A stretch of 64,000 nt of DNA from Pseudohongiella spirulinae (GTDB lineage Bacteria > Pseudomonadota > Gammaproteobacteria > Pseudomonadales > Pseudohongiellaceae): contig NZ_CP013189.1 in assembly GCF_001444425.1 (NCBI RefSeq), positions 3,224,001 to 3,288,000 on the forward strand, written 5' to 3'. Shown piece after piece: positions 1-9,371 of this stretch; positions within the stretch are counted from its first letter, which is position 1, and each line of letters starts with the position of its first letter. The notes under the pieces were generated by a model. It saw only the letters and a program-made list of their open reading frames with translations. It searched no databases and was not told the DNA's origin. Made by a program: the position numbers and the translations under genes.

Positions 1-725
1 TCACGTTCGCGGATATCCCGAATGCGCGCCATGGTCGGATCGTTGTCGGCCGGCAGGCGCACGGCACTGGTAATGCCACGATTGTCAGTCTGCAGATAAT
101 CAGCATAAATTTCCGGCGCAAACTCCGCAGCGAATTTCAGCTCTGCCACGGTGCGGATATTGCGCATGTCATCGTTGCTGATATTCTGCTGACGGTATGC
201 AAGCATATCGTTGGCAATAGTATTGTAGATGACCTGAAAGGGATCGTGTGACTGTCGCTGCGACGGGTCATAGTTATACTGGCTGATATGCTCTTCATAT
301 TCCTTGCTGAACCACTGTCGGCCGGTGGCGTCGGTCACGGTGATGTCGAGAATCATGCCCTCACCATTGGACAGCAGAATCTGACCATGGACGTAGACAT
401 CCATCACGCTGCGCTCGGTAGGAATGACGCGCACAACGCCCCAGTTTCCCGAACGCTGCAACGTGTCCGCCATCAGATAAGGCGCATAGCGAGACTCGGC
501 GCGGCGAATTTCAAAGTTGGTGCGCTCAAGATCGCGGCGCTCAACCTCATCAATACCGGGATCAAATACCTTGACCCCTACGTCCAGAATCAGATCTTCA
601 TCCATCGGCAAGGTGCCCTGCACCACGGGCACAAACTCGGTCGATTTAACCGATGTGGTCGCACAACCACTCAAGCCCAACAAAAGCATCGCTGTTAGCG
701 CGAATATCGGTTTCAGTGCCTGCAT
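1..725 (-). CDS. Lipoprotein of unknown function (3' end outside window)
   Basis: The gene reads leftward from an ATG at 725 and is still open at base 1, so only about 241 codons are visible. The N-terminus is a lipoprotein signal with lipobox LSGC (MQALKPIFALTAMLLLGLSGC), which predicts an acylated envelope protein. The mature part is soluble-looking and contains VHGQILLSNGEG and a WFSKEYEEHISQYNYDPSQ stretch. I do not recognise the family. It starts 25 bases after the stop of the Ser/Gly-rich lipoprotein gene and shares its strand, so it is probably the third gene of that operon. A GGAC-GGAAG purine stretch lies just upstream of the start. Confidence 0.75.
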   Translation of the reverse strand, partial: MQALKPIFALTAMLLLGLSGCATTSVKSTEFVPVVQGTLPMDEDLILDVGVKVFDPGIDEVERRDLERTNFEIRRAESRYAPYLMADTLQRSGNWGVVRVIPTERSVMDVYVHGQILLSNGEGMILDITVTDATGRQWFSKEYEEHISQYNYDPSQRQSHDPFQVIYNTIANDMLAYRQQNISNDDMRNIRTVAELKFAAEFAPEIYADYLQTDNRGITSAVRLPADNDPTMARIRDIRER

Positions 726-750
726 ACTTCCGTCCTCTTGACCCGTCTGA

Positions 751-2037
751 TCAATTGCTGATGCCAGTGTAACGGCGATATTCATCCCAAAGCGCTTCAC
801 GCAGCTCAGGATCCGGCTCGCGCATGGCGGCCTCTCTGATCTGGCGGGCAACAACATCATCGTCCCGACCCGATGGCGGAATATCATCCGGTATCGGATA
901 TTCCCCCTGCTCGCCAGACGGGCCGCCCTGCAGGCCGCCGACCGACCCGCCGGAGCCACCGGCCTGAGGACCCTGTCCGCCGCCGTTCGACGCTATCACG
1001 CCGCCCTGACCTTCGCCAGTACCTTCTATGCTGCCCCGGCCTGCGGCTGTAACACCCGGCAAGCCACCAGGCTCACCTCCACCACCGGGCTGATTAGCCA
1101 TGCCACCAGAGCCACCCTGACCCTGCTCATCATAAAGTCCGGCAGGATCAGCACCCACTTCATTGCTCTGTCGTTGGGCACGGCTGCGCTCAGCCAATAT
1201 GAGACCATCAAAATCTTCGTAGCCACGACCCAGCGCGCCATCTAGCACGGCCACGCGCTCAGCAGCGGTCATCACACCACTGCCGGTACCACTACCTGAC
1301 CCTGCACCAGCGGGAACACCTGACACACTTCCCGCACCCGCAGCACTGCCACTCCTATTTCCAGTTCTTGTCTGGGAGCCTGGTATGCCTCCCGGCAAAC
1401 CGCCTGCAGCGGTTGTGCCGCCGCTACCCGATCCTGCTGAGCCTGATGGCATGGCGCCACCGACAGCACCAGCAATTCCGCCAGTACCCGCGCTGCCACC
1501 GGTCTGCATAGTGGCCCCACCTGCCGCTGATTGCGCACCCGTACCTGTCTGCTGAGTACCGCCACTGGTGGTCCTGGATCCGCTCTGACCAGAGCTGCCT
1601 TGCGGCATTGAGCTGCCGCCTGCGCTTGCTGCCTGCGCTCCCCCGGATTGCTGACCAGTGCCGGACTGCTGCGAACTTGAGCCCGATTGCTGAGAGCTGC
1701 TGGCACTCTGCTGAGAGCCGCCACCCTGGCTGGATGATCGCCGCCCGCTGGAGAAGTCCGGCAGGCGCGATGAGGCGGTGGATCCTGCTGAACCAGAGGG
1801 CATAGAGGAACTCGACGGCATGGACGATCCGGAAGATGGCATGGACGGCCCTGATGATGGCATCGATGAGCTGCTGCCGCCAGATGACGACGAAGACGAA
1901 GACGAGGATGACGAAGACGACGGCATCTGCGGCATTTGCGGCATACTGGACTGAGTCTGCTGGGTGCTTTCACAGGCACTGAGAATCAGCGCTGCCGCGC
2001 CCAGACCCAACACCGTTTTTCGCATCGATCTACTCAT
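751..2037 (-). CDS. Ser/Gly-rich low-complexity lipoprotein
   Basis: This 428-residue protein begins with a lipoprotein signal (MSRSMRKTVLGLGAAALILSAC). Residues of about 30 to 390 are almost entirely Ser, Gly, Gln, Ala, Pro and Met, with a run of consecutive serines followed by repeated MPSSGS-type units. Only the last 50 residues look folded (REAAMREPDPELREALWDEYRRY, acidic and helical). The likely design is a lipid anchor, a long disordered linker and a short helical tip, but the function is unknown. The coding frame is supported by the lipobox, the folded end and its place between two same-strand genes. Other open frames on both strands here are by-products of the skewed composition. Confidence 0.75.
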   Translation of the reverse strand: MSRSMRKTVLGLGAAALILSACESTQQTQSSMPQMPQMPSSSSSSSSSSSSSGGSSSSMPSSGPSMPSSGSSMPSSSSMPSGSAGSTASSRLPDFSSGRRSSSQGGGSQQSASSSQQSGSSSQQSGTGQQSGGAQAASAGGSSMPQGSSGQSGSRTTSGGTQQTGTGAQSAAGGATMQTGGSAGTGGIAGAVGGAMPSGSAGSGSGGTTAAGGLPGGIPGSQTRTGNRSGSAAGAGSVSGVPAGAGSGSGTGSGVMTAAERVAVLDGALGRGYEDFDGLILAERSRAQRQSNEVGADPAGLYDEQGQGGSGGMANQPGGGGEPGGLPGVTAAGRGSIEGTGEGQGGVIASNGGGQGPQAGGSGGSVGGLQGGPSGEQGEYPIPDDIPPSGRDDDVVARQIREAAMREPDPELREALWDEYRRYTGISN

Positions 2038-2097
2038 TTTCCTGAACCCCGGAATGTCGTGTTTTCAGTAACTTAATAAGACCGGCTGAGGCCGGCA

Positions 2098-3486
2098 TTA
2101 TTGCGTGACCTGCGAGACGCCTTCAATCTCGTAGGGGAAACGATAAACCAGCCCGGTCATATCGACGGGCTCACCGTTTTCGATTCGCGGTCGCAAGAGA
2201 CTGTCGCGCAAAGCTCCAAGCATACGGCGCCGAACTCTGTCATCGTCGTCCACACCACCATCAACAACATTGACGTTGGTTGCACGCCCAAAACGATTGA
2301 TGTCAAAAGCAATGGTCAGATAATCGTACTGACCCTGCTGCTTCGTCGCTGCTGGCCGTCGGGGCTGCAGGGAGCTGGCATGTTGCGGTACCGAGGCATT
2401 CTGCACAGCCGAAGGTCCCAGTCGCGGCTCAAAGCTCGGCAGCAACACAACCCGATCAAATACATCGTCCGTCGCTACCTCATGCTCTGCAATCAGATCC
2501 CAGGCATCCCGATAAGTGCTGCGGGCGGCCTGCCGCCTGTCAAACAACAGGTGCCAATCGGCAAGGTCCAGAACAGCCTCCGCCTGCTGCCGGATCAACT
2601 CATCATGCACGGCTGAGCCCGGGTCGGCCTGCGCAACGTGCTCGGCACGTATATCAATTATTTTCTGCAGCGCCTCTTCGCCGCGCACGAAAGCATTGTT
2701 GCGTCCGCGCGTCAGTTCGCCGGTCAGTCCATCAGCCCAGGCATCGTCGATCCGGCGCTCGGCACTGTATACCGCTTCCGACCTGCCCAGCACGTTGGTG
2801 CGATGCATCAGCCAGGCGATAAATGCCTGTTGCCGAAGATATTCTTCCTTGGGAAACTCCAGTTGCTTGCCGTGTTTGTCCATCAAAGCCACGGCGACGC
2901 TGTAAAGTTGATAAGCATCCAGAAGACGGGTCGACGGAATTTCCCCGCGCCGGTCTGCAAAGGCGTCCATATTCCACTGTGCGTAATCGACAAGACCCGG
3001 AATCAATCCCGGATCACTGTCTTGATAAGTCCTGCTCTGCACATAAAACGCGTACTGTCGCAGACCATCGGCGCTATCCCACTGGTTCAGAGCCAGATGG
3101 CTTTGCACCTGCAGCATGATGGCCGGTAACTGCTGCAGACTGAACAGGCCATGATTGATACGGCTGATGTGAACCGCGCGCTCGAACTGTTCCAGTGCAC
3201 CTTCGTGATCATTGGCATGTTGCAATGCGCGTCCCAGATCCAGAAGCGTTTCGCCTAGCTCTGCCCGCCAGGTATCGCCCGGGCTTTCCATTTCCAGCAG
3301 GCTTGCCCGAAGCTGTTGAACCCTTTGCACGGCCTCGGCATCCACTTCGATCTCAACGGTCTCATCGACCTGTGCCATTAACGGCACCGGCAACATCAAA
3401 AGAGCCGTGCCAGTCAGCATGCGAATATAGCGCCTCGCCGATCGAGGTGAACTGTCACGCTCTGTGAACCACTGTCGGAAAACCAT
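2098..3486 (-). CDS. Secreted TPR protein with TonB-like C-terminal domain
   Basis: The protein has 462 residues from the ATG at 3486, which has GGAG six bases upstream; a TTG four codons earlier is less likely. The N-terminus carries basic residues and then a hydrophobic segment (MLTGTALLMLPVPLMAQ) that looks like a signal peptide. Tetratricopeptide-like helices follow, the clearest being ALQHANDHEGALEQFERAV. The last 90 residues (YDYLTIAFDINRFGRATNV through LVYRFPYEI) resemble the C-terminal domain of energy transducer TonB-type proteins. A periplasmic scaffolding or envelope role is inferred. It is the first gene of a leftward three-gene unit with the two lipoproteins. Confidence 0.7.
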   Translation of the reverse strand: MVFRQWFTERDSSPRSARRYIRMLTGTALLMLPVPLMAQVDETVEIEVDAEAVQRVQQLRASLLEMESPGDTWRAELGETLLDLGRALQHANDHEGALEQFERAVHISRINHGLFSLQQLPAIMLQVQSHLALNQWDSADGLRQYAFYVQSRTYQDSDPGLIPGLVDYAQWNMDAFADRRGEIPSTRLLDAYQLYSVAVALMDKHGKQLEFPKEEYLRQQAFIAWLMHRTNVLGRSEAVYSAERRIDDAWADGLTGELTRGRNNAFVRGEEALQKIIDIRAEHVAQADPGSAVHDELIRQQAEAVLDLADWHLLFDRRQAARSTYRDAWDLIAEHEVATDDVFDRVVLLPSFEPRLGPSAVQNASVPQHASSLQPRRPAATKQQGQYDYLTIAFDINRFGRATNVNVVDGGVDDDDRVRRRMLGALRDSLLRPRIENGEPVDMTGLVYRFPYEIEGVSQVTQ

Positions 3487-3608
3487 AACGCTCTCCAATC
3501 TTCAGAATCGTCGTCTTATTATTCAGATCTTTGTAGTCCGCTCTATGGAAGACCGCAATCCTGACTTTATAATGTACAGCCTATGTTGCATTTGCAAGCG
3601 TGAGACCA

Positions 3609-4427
3609 ATGCCCGAACTACCCGAAGTCGAGACCAGCCGCCGCGGCATTGATCCGTATGTATCCGGCCACACCGTCGTTTCCAGTCTGGTCAGACAATC
3701 AAGTCTACGCTGGCCAGTTGCACAGCAGATCACCTCTGTGCTACCCGGCCAGACCATCACCCACACCAGCCGTCGCGGCAAATATATGTTGCTGCACACG
3801 GGTCACGGCACGCTGATCATTCATCTGGGCATGTCCGGAAGTCTCAGGATAGTCGATAAAAACGCACCTGTGCGTGCGCACGATCACATCGACCTCATAT
3901 TGGACAGCGGCCATGTACTGCGCTATCACGACCCACGACGGTTCGGCGCCATGCTCTGGTCTGAAGACAGTGACCCGTTGACCCATGATTTATTACGCAA
4001 TCTGGGACCGGAACCACTGTCAGATGAATTCGACACCGCCTGTTTATTCAGACGCAGTCGCGGGCGAAAGGTTCCAATAAAAAACCTGATTATGGATAGT
4101 CGAGTGGTAGTGGGTGTCGGCAATATTTACGCCAATGAAGCACTGTTTCTGGCCGGCATACGTCCTGATACACCTGCCGGACGGCTATCGCGCGCTCGTT
4201 GTGAGCGCCTGGTCACACAGGTCAGACATGTCATCGCAAAAGCAATTGCGGTGGGGGGCACAACCTTGCGTGATTTCGTGGGCAGCGACGGCAAACCCGG
4301 CTATTTCAAGCAATCTCTGCACGTCTACGGGCGCGCAGGAGAACCCTGTACACAGTGCGGATCTGTGCTGCAGGAAATTCGCCTGGGCCAACGAAGCACG
4401 GTTTTCTGCCGGCGATGTCAGCGCTAG
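3609..4427 (+). CDS. mutM: Formamidopyrimidine-DNA glycosylase
   Basis: MutM (Fpg) excises 8-oxoguanine and ring-opened purines and cuts the abasic site, in base-excision repair. The ATG at 3609 is chosen because it gives the invariant MPELPEVE N-terminus, where Pro2 is the catalytic nucleophile and Glu3 is essential; a GTG three codons earlier would bury it. The 272-residue length is normal. The C-terminus has the zinc finger CTQC...CRRC and ends CRRCQR as expected. The gene converges on coaD: the two stop codons overlap within the sequence CTAG at 4424-4427. It is transcribed divergently from the TPR protein gene. Confidence 0.97.
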   Translation: MPELPEVETSRRGIDPYVSGHTVVSSLVRQSSLRWPVAQQITSVLPGQTITHTSRRGKYMLLHTGHGTLIIHLGMSGSLRIVDKNAPVRAHDHIDLILDSGHVLRYHDPRRFGAMLWSEDSDPLTHDLLRNLGPEPLSDEFDTACLFRRSRGRKVPIKNLIMDSRVVVGVGNIYANEALFLAGIRPDTPAGRLSRARCERLVTQVRHVIAKAIAVGGTTLRDFVGSDGKPGYFKQSLHVYGRAGEPCTQCGSVLQEIRLGQRSTVFCRRCQR

Positions 4428-4918
4428 GAAGCTGACTTCTGCTCATTCAGGTGGGCGATCATGGCCTCGTTGACCAGAGGATGCACAAATCGCGATATGT
4501 CACCGCCGTAAGAAGCAATCTCTCGAACCAGCGTTGAAGAGATATAGGACAGGTGTTCATCCGGCGCCATAAAAATAGTCTCGATGCCCGGATCCAGCGC
4601 CCTGTTCATGCCAACGAGCTGAAATTCGTATTCAAAATCTGCCACCGTCCGCAACCCGCGCAGGATCACATCAGCGCCCCGCTCGCGTACAAAATCAATC
4701 AGCAGCGTCTCAAAGGCACAGACTTCCACGTTATCAAGATGTCCCAGCACCTTCCTTGCCAGCTCCACGCGGCGCTCCGTCGACAGCGAGGTTGTTTTCT
4801 GACGGTTGACGCCAATGGCCACGATGACCTTGTCGAATAGCTTGGAGGCCCTCTCAACCAGATCGGTATGGCCGTTGGTGATAGGGTTAAAGGTACCCGG
4901 GTAAACCGCTGTTTTCAT
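4424..4918 (-). CDS. coaD: Phosphopantetheine adenylyltransferase
   Basis: CoaD transfers AMP from ATP to 4'-phosphopantetheine, the penultimate step of coenzyme A synthesis. The 164 residues show the nucleotidyltransferase signature [10 protein letters not shown] near the N-terminus (family GxFDPxTxGH) and the ISSTLVREI motif near residue 130. Length and start ([12 protein letters not shown]) are standard. It is adjacent to mutM as in many gammaproteobacteria, but here convergent. The later pathway enzyme coaBC is also in this window at 23.7 kb. Confidence 0.97.
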   Translation of the reverse strand: MKTAVYPGTFNPITNGHTDLVERASKLFDKVIVAIGVNRQKTTSLSTERRVELARKVLGHLDNVEVCAFETLLIDFVRERGADVILRGLRTVADFEYEFQLVGMNRALDPGIETIFMAPDEHLSYISSTLVREIASYGGDISRFVHPLVNEAMIAHLNEQKSAS

Positions 4919-4939
4919 GCTGCGTGAGATCCTGTGATA

Positions 4940-5974
4940 TCAATTGCCGCCTACACTACACCAGTGCCTGCTCTGTGTCAGCTCGATAAATCGCCAAATG
5001 CGTTGTTCCAGCCATCGGGGTTCGCCGGGACGGGCAAAACCGACATGGCCGCCGGTCCTGTGAACATCACGAATAACGGTCGCAGGAAGCTCGTCAGGCA
5101 TTGGCAAAGCCGAGGGCGGGATAATGGGATCATTCAACCCATGCACCATCAGCACAGGCACATTGATTTTGTTAATGAACTGCCGACTGCTGCAACGCTG
5201 ATAATAATCGGCCGCATTCGAAAATCCATGCAGAGGCGCGGTGACCCTGTCGTCAAACTCCCACAGAGTGCGCAGTGACTGCAAAGGCCCCAGCGCGTCG
5301 ATCTGCGACACTTCCCGCTCATGTCCGAGCTTGACAAGATACTCTCGCTTGGCCAACAGATCATTGCGCAGGCGACGCAGAAAGTAGCGACCATACCAGG
5401 CCGTTACACCCGCACTCATCTGTTGGCTGCAAAGCGCCAGTGAGAAGGGGTTCGACACACTGATCACGGCCTGCAGACTTTGCTGATACCTCGTATGACT
5501 GGCCCATTTGAGCAGCACATTAGCGCCCAGCGAATAACCAATCACTATAAGGGGCCGGTCCGACATTTCGAGGGTCATGAGCGTAGCAACCACTTGCTCC
5601 ACATCATCTGAGCACCCGGAATGATAGGCCAGCGCCAGTCGATTGGGCTCGCCACTGCAACCGCGCAGATTCATCGCCGCACTGGGCAAACCCTGCTGCT
5701 GGAGGTAAGCCTGCATTGCCAGTACATACGGCGAAGACGAGCAGCCGGCCAGTCCGTGAACCAACAGCACCCAAGGGCGACCGGTATCACCAGCCAGCTG
5801 CAAAGGCTCTGCCAGATCAACATCAATAAAGTCACCATCCGCCAGCTCAATTCGCTGCCGCCTGCGCTGCAGAGTCGGTTGTCGGCTAAATTTGCGCCAG
5901 ACGGTTTGTGTGTGACCATCAGGCAGCCACCACGGCGACTGGTAGGGTGCACCCAGCACTTCGGCACGGTTCAC
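4940..5974 (-). CDS. YheT-type alpha/beta hydrolase
   Basis: This is an alpha/beta-fold hydrolase of the YheT/ABHD1-3 group. It shows the conserved PWWLPDGHTQTVWR entry segment, a nucleophile elbow GYSLGANVLLKW, HGLNDPIIP carrying the acidic residue and TGGHVGF carrying the catalytic His. The substrate is unknown; esterase or lipase activity is inferred from the fold. The most likely start is the GTG at 5974, which overlaps the rsmD stop as GTGA and has CGGAG six bases upstream, giving 344 residues. An ATG 21 codons upstream lies inside rsmD and has no clear ribosome site. It is probably translationally coupled to rsmD. Confidence 0.88.
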   Translation of the reverse strand: MNRAEVLGAPYQSPWWLPDGHTQTVWRKFSRQPTLQRRRQRIELADGDFIDVDLAEPLQLAGDTGRPWVLLVHGLAGCSSSPYVLAMQAYLQQQGLPSAAMNLRGCSGEPNRLALAYHSGCSDDVEQVVATLMTLEMSDRPLIVIGYSLGANVLLKWASHTRYQQSLQAVISVSNPFSLALCSQQMSAGVTAWYGRYFLRRLRNDLLAKREYLVKLGHEREVSQIDALGPLQSLRTLWEFDDRVTAPLHGFSNAADYYQRCSSRQFINKINVPVLMVHGLNDPIIPPSALPMPDELPATVIRDVHRTGGHVGFARPGEPRWLEQRIWRFIELTQSRHWCSVGGN

Positions 5975-6597
5975 GGCTCGCTCCGGTACAGACCATAAAA
6001 TACCTTGCCGGCGCGCTTGTTTTTCAGCAGTTGCCAATGCGGCGGAAAACCTGCCGTCTGGCCCGCAATGGGCAAGGCGTCGCCAGACTCCACATAAATG
6101 TGAGCGCCGGATTTAAGCGCACCGCTCTCCTGCAACTGTCGGCAGCACTCGATTAATACGCCATCGGCAAAAGGTGGATCAAGGAATACCAGGCCAAATT
6201 GTCTGGCGCTATGCCCGCCTGACAGCCAGTTTTCGGCGCGGCTCTGAACCACCTGTGCGGAACCGTGGTAACCGGGCGCACGCTGCAATATCTGCAGATT
6301 ATCCCGAATATGCTGGCAGGCCGTGGATGACGCATCAACAAAAGTCACCGAGCGCGCCCCGCGCGACAGCGCTTCAAACCCGCAGGCACCACTGCCGGCA
6401 TAAAGATCAAGGCAATCTTCGCTGATCACCAGCGTTTGCAGCCAGTTAAACACCGTCTCGCGCACCCGGTCCGGTGTCGGCCGCAAACCCTGCACGTCAG
6501 GAAAGCTCACCCGTCGCCCACGCCACAAGCCTGCGATGATGCGCAGACTGTTGGAGCCGTTGGCGGACCGCGCCCGGAATTTGTGGTTTGGAATCAT
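5971..6597 (-). CDS. rsmD: 16S rRNA (guanine(966)-N2)-methyltransferase
   Basis: RsmD methylates G966 of 16S rRNA in assembled small-subunit intermediates, using S-adenosylmethionine. Recognisable segments are LRIIAGLWRGRRV, GLRPTPDRVRETVFNWL, DLYAGSGACGFEALSRGA (SAM-binding) and the catalytic FLDPPF. I prefer the ATG at 6597 (208 residues) because family members have a short leader before (I/L)RII; an ATG at 6627 in the same frame is an alternative and neither has an ideal ribosome site. The gene is divergent from ftsY, the conserved gammaproteobacterial arrangement, and its 3' end overlaps the hydrolase start. Confidence 0.94.
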   Translation of the reverse strand: MIPNHKFRARSANGSNSLRIIAGLWRGRRVSFPDVQGLRPTPDRVRETVFNWLQTLVISEDCLDLYAGSGACGFEALSRGARSVTFVDASSTACQHIRDNLQILQRAPGYHGSAQVVQSRAENWLSGGHSARQFGLVFLDPPFADGVLIECCRQLQESGALKSGAHIYVESGDALPIAGQTAGFPPHWQLLKNKRAGKVFYGLYRSEP

Positions 6598-6704
6598 AAT
6601 GCGATGGACCCTTGCAAACCGCCTCATTGTACTGGGTCAACCACAGATGTGCACAGTAATGCTAAACTAGCGCCGATTTTCAAACACAGATTCAGGGCTT
6701 GCGT

Positions 6705-7706
6705 ATGTTCGGCTTCGGCAAAAAAACCAGCGACACTCCACAGACTTCCGAATCAACGGACACGTCGACGGGTTTTTTCGGGCGACTGAAACAGGGTCTT
6801 AGCCGCACCCGCAGCAATCTGGCAGAAGGCCTGGTCAGCCTGGTCAGCGGTCGCAAGACCATCGACGCCGAACTGCTGGAAGAGATTGAGATGCAACTGC
6901 TGACCGCAGACGTGGGCATCGAGGCCACTGACCAGGTGATTTCAGCGCTCACTGCCAGGCTGAAGCGCAAGCAGCTTAACGATGCTGACGAGCTAATGTC
7001 GCAATTGCGCGGCGAGCTGCAAAGTCTGCTCACCCCCTGTAGCCAACCCCTGATTATCGACGACAGCAAGAAGCCTTATGTCATTCTGGTCGTCGGCGTA
7101 AACGGCGTTGGCAAAACCACTACCATCGGTAAACTGGCGCGCCGCTTTCAGCAGGAAGACCGCAAGGTCATGCTGGCCGCTGGTGACACTTTTCGGGCAG
7201 CCGCCGTTGAGCAACTGCAGGCCTGGGGTGAGCGCAATCAAGTACCTGTGGTCGCGCAGGCCACCGGCTCCGACAGCGCATCCGTCATCTTTGATGCTTA
7301 CCAGTCAGCCAAAGCACGTGGCATCGACGTGCTGATTGCCGACACCGCTGGCCGACTGCACAACAAGTCCAATCTGATGCAGGAGCTTGAGAAAATCGTC
7401 CGCGTGCTCAAAAAGCAGGATGAATCACTGCCACACGAAGTGCTGCTGGTGCTGGACTCAACCACCGGCCAGAACGCGCTGAGTCAGGCCAAAGCCTTTA
7501 ACGATTCAGTTTCGGTGACCGGCCTGTGCCTGACCAAACTGGATGGCACGGCCAAGGGCGGCATGGTGTTTGCCATCGCCAAAGCCCTGCAATTGCCTAT
7601 TCGCTTCATTGGCGTGGGCGAGCAGGCCGAAGATCTGCGACCTTTTGATGCCGATGATTTTGTGGCGGCCCTGTTCAGCAACCGGGATGACGATGATCAG
7701 GTTTGA
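6705..7706 (+). CDS. ftsY: Signal recognition particle receptor FtsY
   Basis: FtsY is the membrane-associated GTPase that receives the SRP-ribosome complex for co-translational insertion of inner-membrane proteins. The 333-residue protein has a short variable N-terminal region and then the NG domain: GVNGVGKTTTIGKLA (G1), GDTFRAAAVEQL, DTAGRLHNKSNLM (G3), TKLDGTAKGG (G4) and a C-terminal GVGEQAEDLRPF. The start is the ATG at 6705, with AGGG seven bases upstream. The acidic A domain is much shorter than in E. coli, as in many other bacteria. ftsE starts inside its last codons, so ftsYEX is one transcription unit. Confidence 0.97.
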   Translation: MFGFGKKTSDTPQTSESTDTSTGFFGRLKQGLSRTRSNLAEGLVSLVSGRKTIDAELLEEIEMQLLTADVGIEATDQVISALTARLKRKQLNDADELMSQLRGELQSLLTPCSQPLIIDDSKKPYVILVVGVNGVGKTTTIGKLARRFQQEDRKVMLAAGDTFRAAAVEQLQAWGERNQVPVVAQATGSDSASVIFDAYQSAKARGIDVLIADTAGRLHNKSNLMQELEKIVRVLKKQDESLPHEVLLVLDSTTGQNALSQAKAFNDSVSVTGLCLTKLDGTAKGGMVFAIAKALQLPIRFIGVGEQAEDLRPFDADDFVAALFSNRDDDDQV

Positions 7707-8385
7707 CGACGTCAGCAAGCGCTATCCGGGCGGACACGAGGCCCTGAAGCAGGTCTCCTTTGAGATGGCCCGCGGCGACATGGTCTTTCTGACCGGACGC
7801 TCCGGTGCCGGCAAATCTACATTGCTCAAACTGCTGATGCGCTCGGAACCGCTGAGTCAGGGTCAGATTCTGGTGGGCGGGCGCAATATCAACAGACTGT
7901 CTGCCAATCAGATACCCTTTTACCGCCGCCGCATTGGTGTAGTTTTTCAGGATCACCAACTGCTGTATGACCGCAGCGTCTTTGACAATGTGGTGCTACC
8001 CCTGCAGATCGATGGTTTTGAGCGTCGCGAGGCAGCACGCAGAGTGCGCGCCGCGCTGGACAAAGTCGGCCTGCTCGACAAGGAAAAAATGAATCCCATC
8101 GCCCTGTCCGGGGGAGAGCAGCAGCGGGTCGGCATCGCTCGCGCCGTGGTTAACCGTCCAACCATCCTGCTGGCGGACGAACCCACCGGCAACCTTGATC
8201 CGGAGCTGGCTGCTGAAATCATGCACCTGTTTGAACAGTTCAATCAGATTGGCGTCAGTATGCTGATTGCCAGTCATGACCTGTCACTGATCACGCGCCT
8301 GAAACACCGTATTCTGACCCTGGACCAGGGGCGACTGATCAACGATGAGCAGCACCCCAGTCGCCATGGAGACGCGCATGGCTAA
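7693..8385 (+). CDS. ftsE: Cell division ATP-binding protein FtsE
   Basis: FtsE is the ATPase of the FtsEX complex, which activates septal peptidoglycan hydrolases through EnvC-type partners at the divisome. The 230 residues contain Walker [10 protein letters not shown], the Q-loop region [13 protein letters not shown], the ABC signature [15 protein letters not shown] and Walker [14 protein letters not shown]. The start [14 protein letters not shown] at 7693 overlaps the ftsY 3' end by 14 bases; an ATG two codons earlier is possible. It overlaps ftsX at the other end, consistent with coupled translation. Confidence 0.96.
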   Translation: MIRFDDVSKRYPGGHEALKQVSFEMARGDMVFLTGRSGAGKSTLLKLLMRSEPLSQGQILVGGRNINRLSANQIPFYRRRIGVVFQDHQLLYDRSVFDNVVLPLQIDGFERREAARRVRAALDKVGLLDKEKMNPIALSGGEQQRVGIARAVVNRPTILLADEPTGNLDPELAAEIMHLFEQFNQIGVSMLIASHDLSLITRLKHRILTLDQGRLINDEQHPSRHGDAHG

Positions 8386-9337
8386 AACGGATTTACCAAA
8401 AGGCGCACGCCGCGAGCGCAGCGAAAAACAGAAACTGGCGGCCTGGCTGGATAATCATCGACATTGCGCCGGTCAATCCTTGCAACGACTGCGTGAGCAG
8501 CCTGTTGCGACACTGATGACGCTGGCAGTCATAGGCATCGCTCTGTTGCTGCCAGCGCTGCTGTATGTGAGTGGCAAAAACCTGGTGCAATTCAGTGACA
8601 GCCTGGCCAATACCAATCAGATCTCGCTTTATCTGGCAGACAATGCAACCGACAATGATGTCGAGGCCATCGAGGCAAGATTTGCATCCAACCCGCAAGT
8701 CAGAAGCATCGTCTACCTGTCTCCCGATGAGGCTGCCATCGAATTCGCGCAATGGTCCGGGCTGGGTGACATCGTCCGGGCGATGGAGACTAACCCACTA
8801 CCGGGCACGGTGATCATCACACCGAACGATACACGGCTGGAAACCGCCGAAGCACTGGTGTCCATCGTGCGCAATATGCCCGGCGTGGAACGCATACAAA
8901 TGGACCAATCCTGGGCCAGCCGCCTGGACCGTTTCGTCAGCCTGGGACAGCGTCTGACCTGGGCCCTGATTACCGTGCTGGCGCTGGCCGTACTGTTTAT
9001 CACCGGCAACAGTATTCGCAGCATTATCGCCAGCAGCGAGGCTGAAATCCGCGTCATGAACCTGATCGGCGCCACCCGCTCCTACATAATCAGGCCATTT
9101 CTATATCTGGGCATGTGGTATGGACTGCTGGGCGGATTGCTGGCATGGCTGTTACTGCAGGCATTGCTGGCATTTATCAGTCAGCCCGCCAATGAGCTGC
9201 TGGCCTTTTATGGCGAGAACTATCAATTTCGGGGTATGGATGCCGTCGCTACCGCACTGCTGATTGTCGGCAGCGCGATGCTTGGCTGGCTGGGCGCAAA
9301 ACTGTCGGTCTCGCGCCATCTGCGTCAGTATCAGTAG
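8378..9337 (+). CDS. ftsX: Cell division protein FtsX
   Basis: FtsX is the transmembrane partner of FtsE. The 319-residue protein has a cytoplasmic N-terminal tail rich in charged residues, a first membrane helix (MTLAVIGIALLLPALLYV), a large periplasmic loop with FtsX extracellular-domain features (VRSIVYLSPDEAAIEF, LPGTVIITPND), and three further membrane helices in the FtsX/permease fold. The ATG at 8378 has GGAG six bases upstream and overlaps the ftsE end by 8 bases. No rpoH-proximal promoter is evident downstream, because the M13 peptidase gene intervenes on the opposite strand. Confidence 0.95.
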   Translation: MAKTDLPKGARRERSEKQKLAAWLDNHRHCAGQSLQRLREQPVATLMTLAVIGIALLLPALLYVSGKNLVQFSDSLANTNQISLYLADNATDNDVEAIEARFASNPQVRSIVYLSPDEAAIEFAQWSGLGDIVRAMETNPLPGTVIITPNDTRLETAEALVSIVRNMPGVERIQMDQSWASRLDRFVSLGQRLTWALITVLALAVLFITGNSIRSIIASSEAEIRVMNLIGATRSYIIRPFLYLGMWYGLLGGLLAWLLLQALLAFISQPANELLAFYGENYQFRGMDAVATALLIVGSAMLGWLGAKLSVSRHLRQYQ

Positions 9338-9371
9338 AAGCTGTGCGCCCTGGCGGCGCGCAACGGTCCGC

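Noticed and set aside
1850-1925. Repetitive GAC/GAA/TGA pattern resembling a tandem repeat or CRISPR-like array
   Set aside because: It is the reverse of mixed serine codons in the low-complexity lipoprotein; no spaced repeats with unique spacers.
1272-1979. Long Arg/Pro-rich open frame on the minus strand overlapping the Ser-rich lipoprotein gene
   Set aside because: It is the shifted frame of a biased Ser/Gly-coding stretch, has no ribosome site and no folded region.
2078-2100. GC-rich hairpin between two leftward genes as a terminator
   Set aside because: Short stem with no T tail in the leftward direction; the genes look like one operon.
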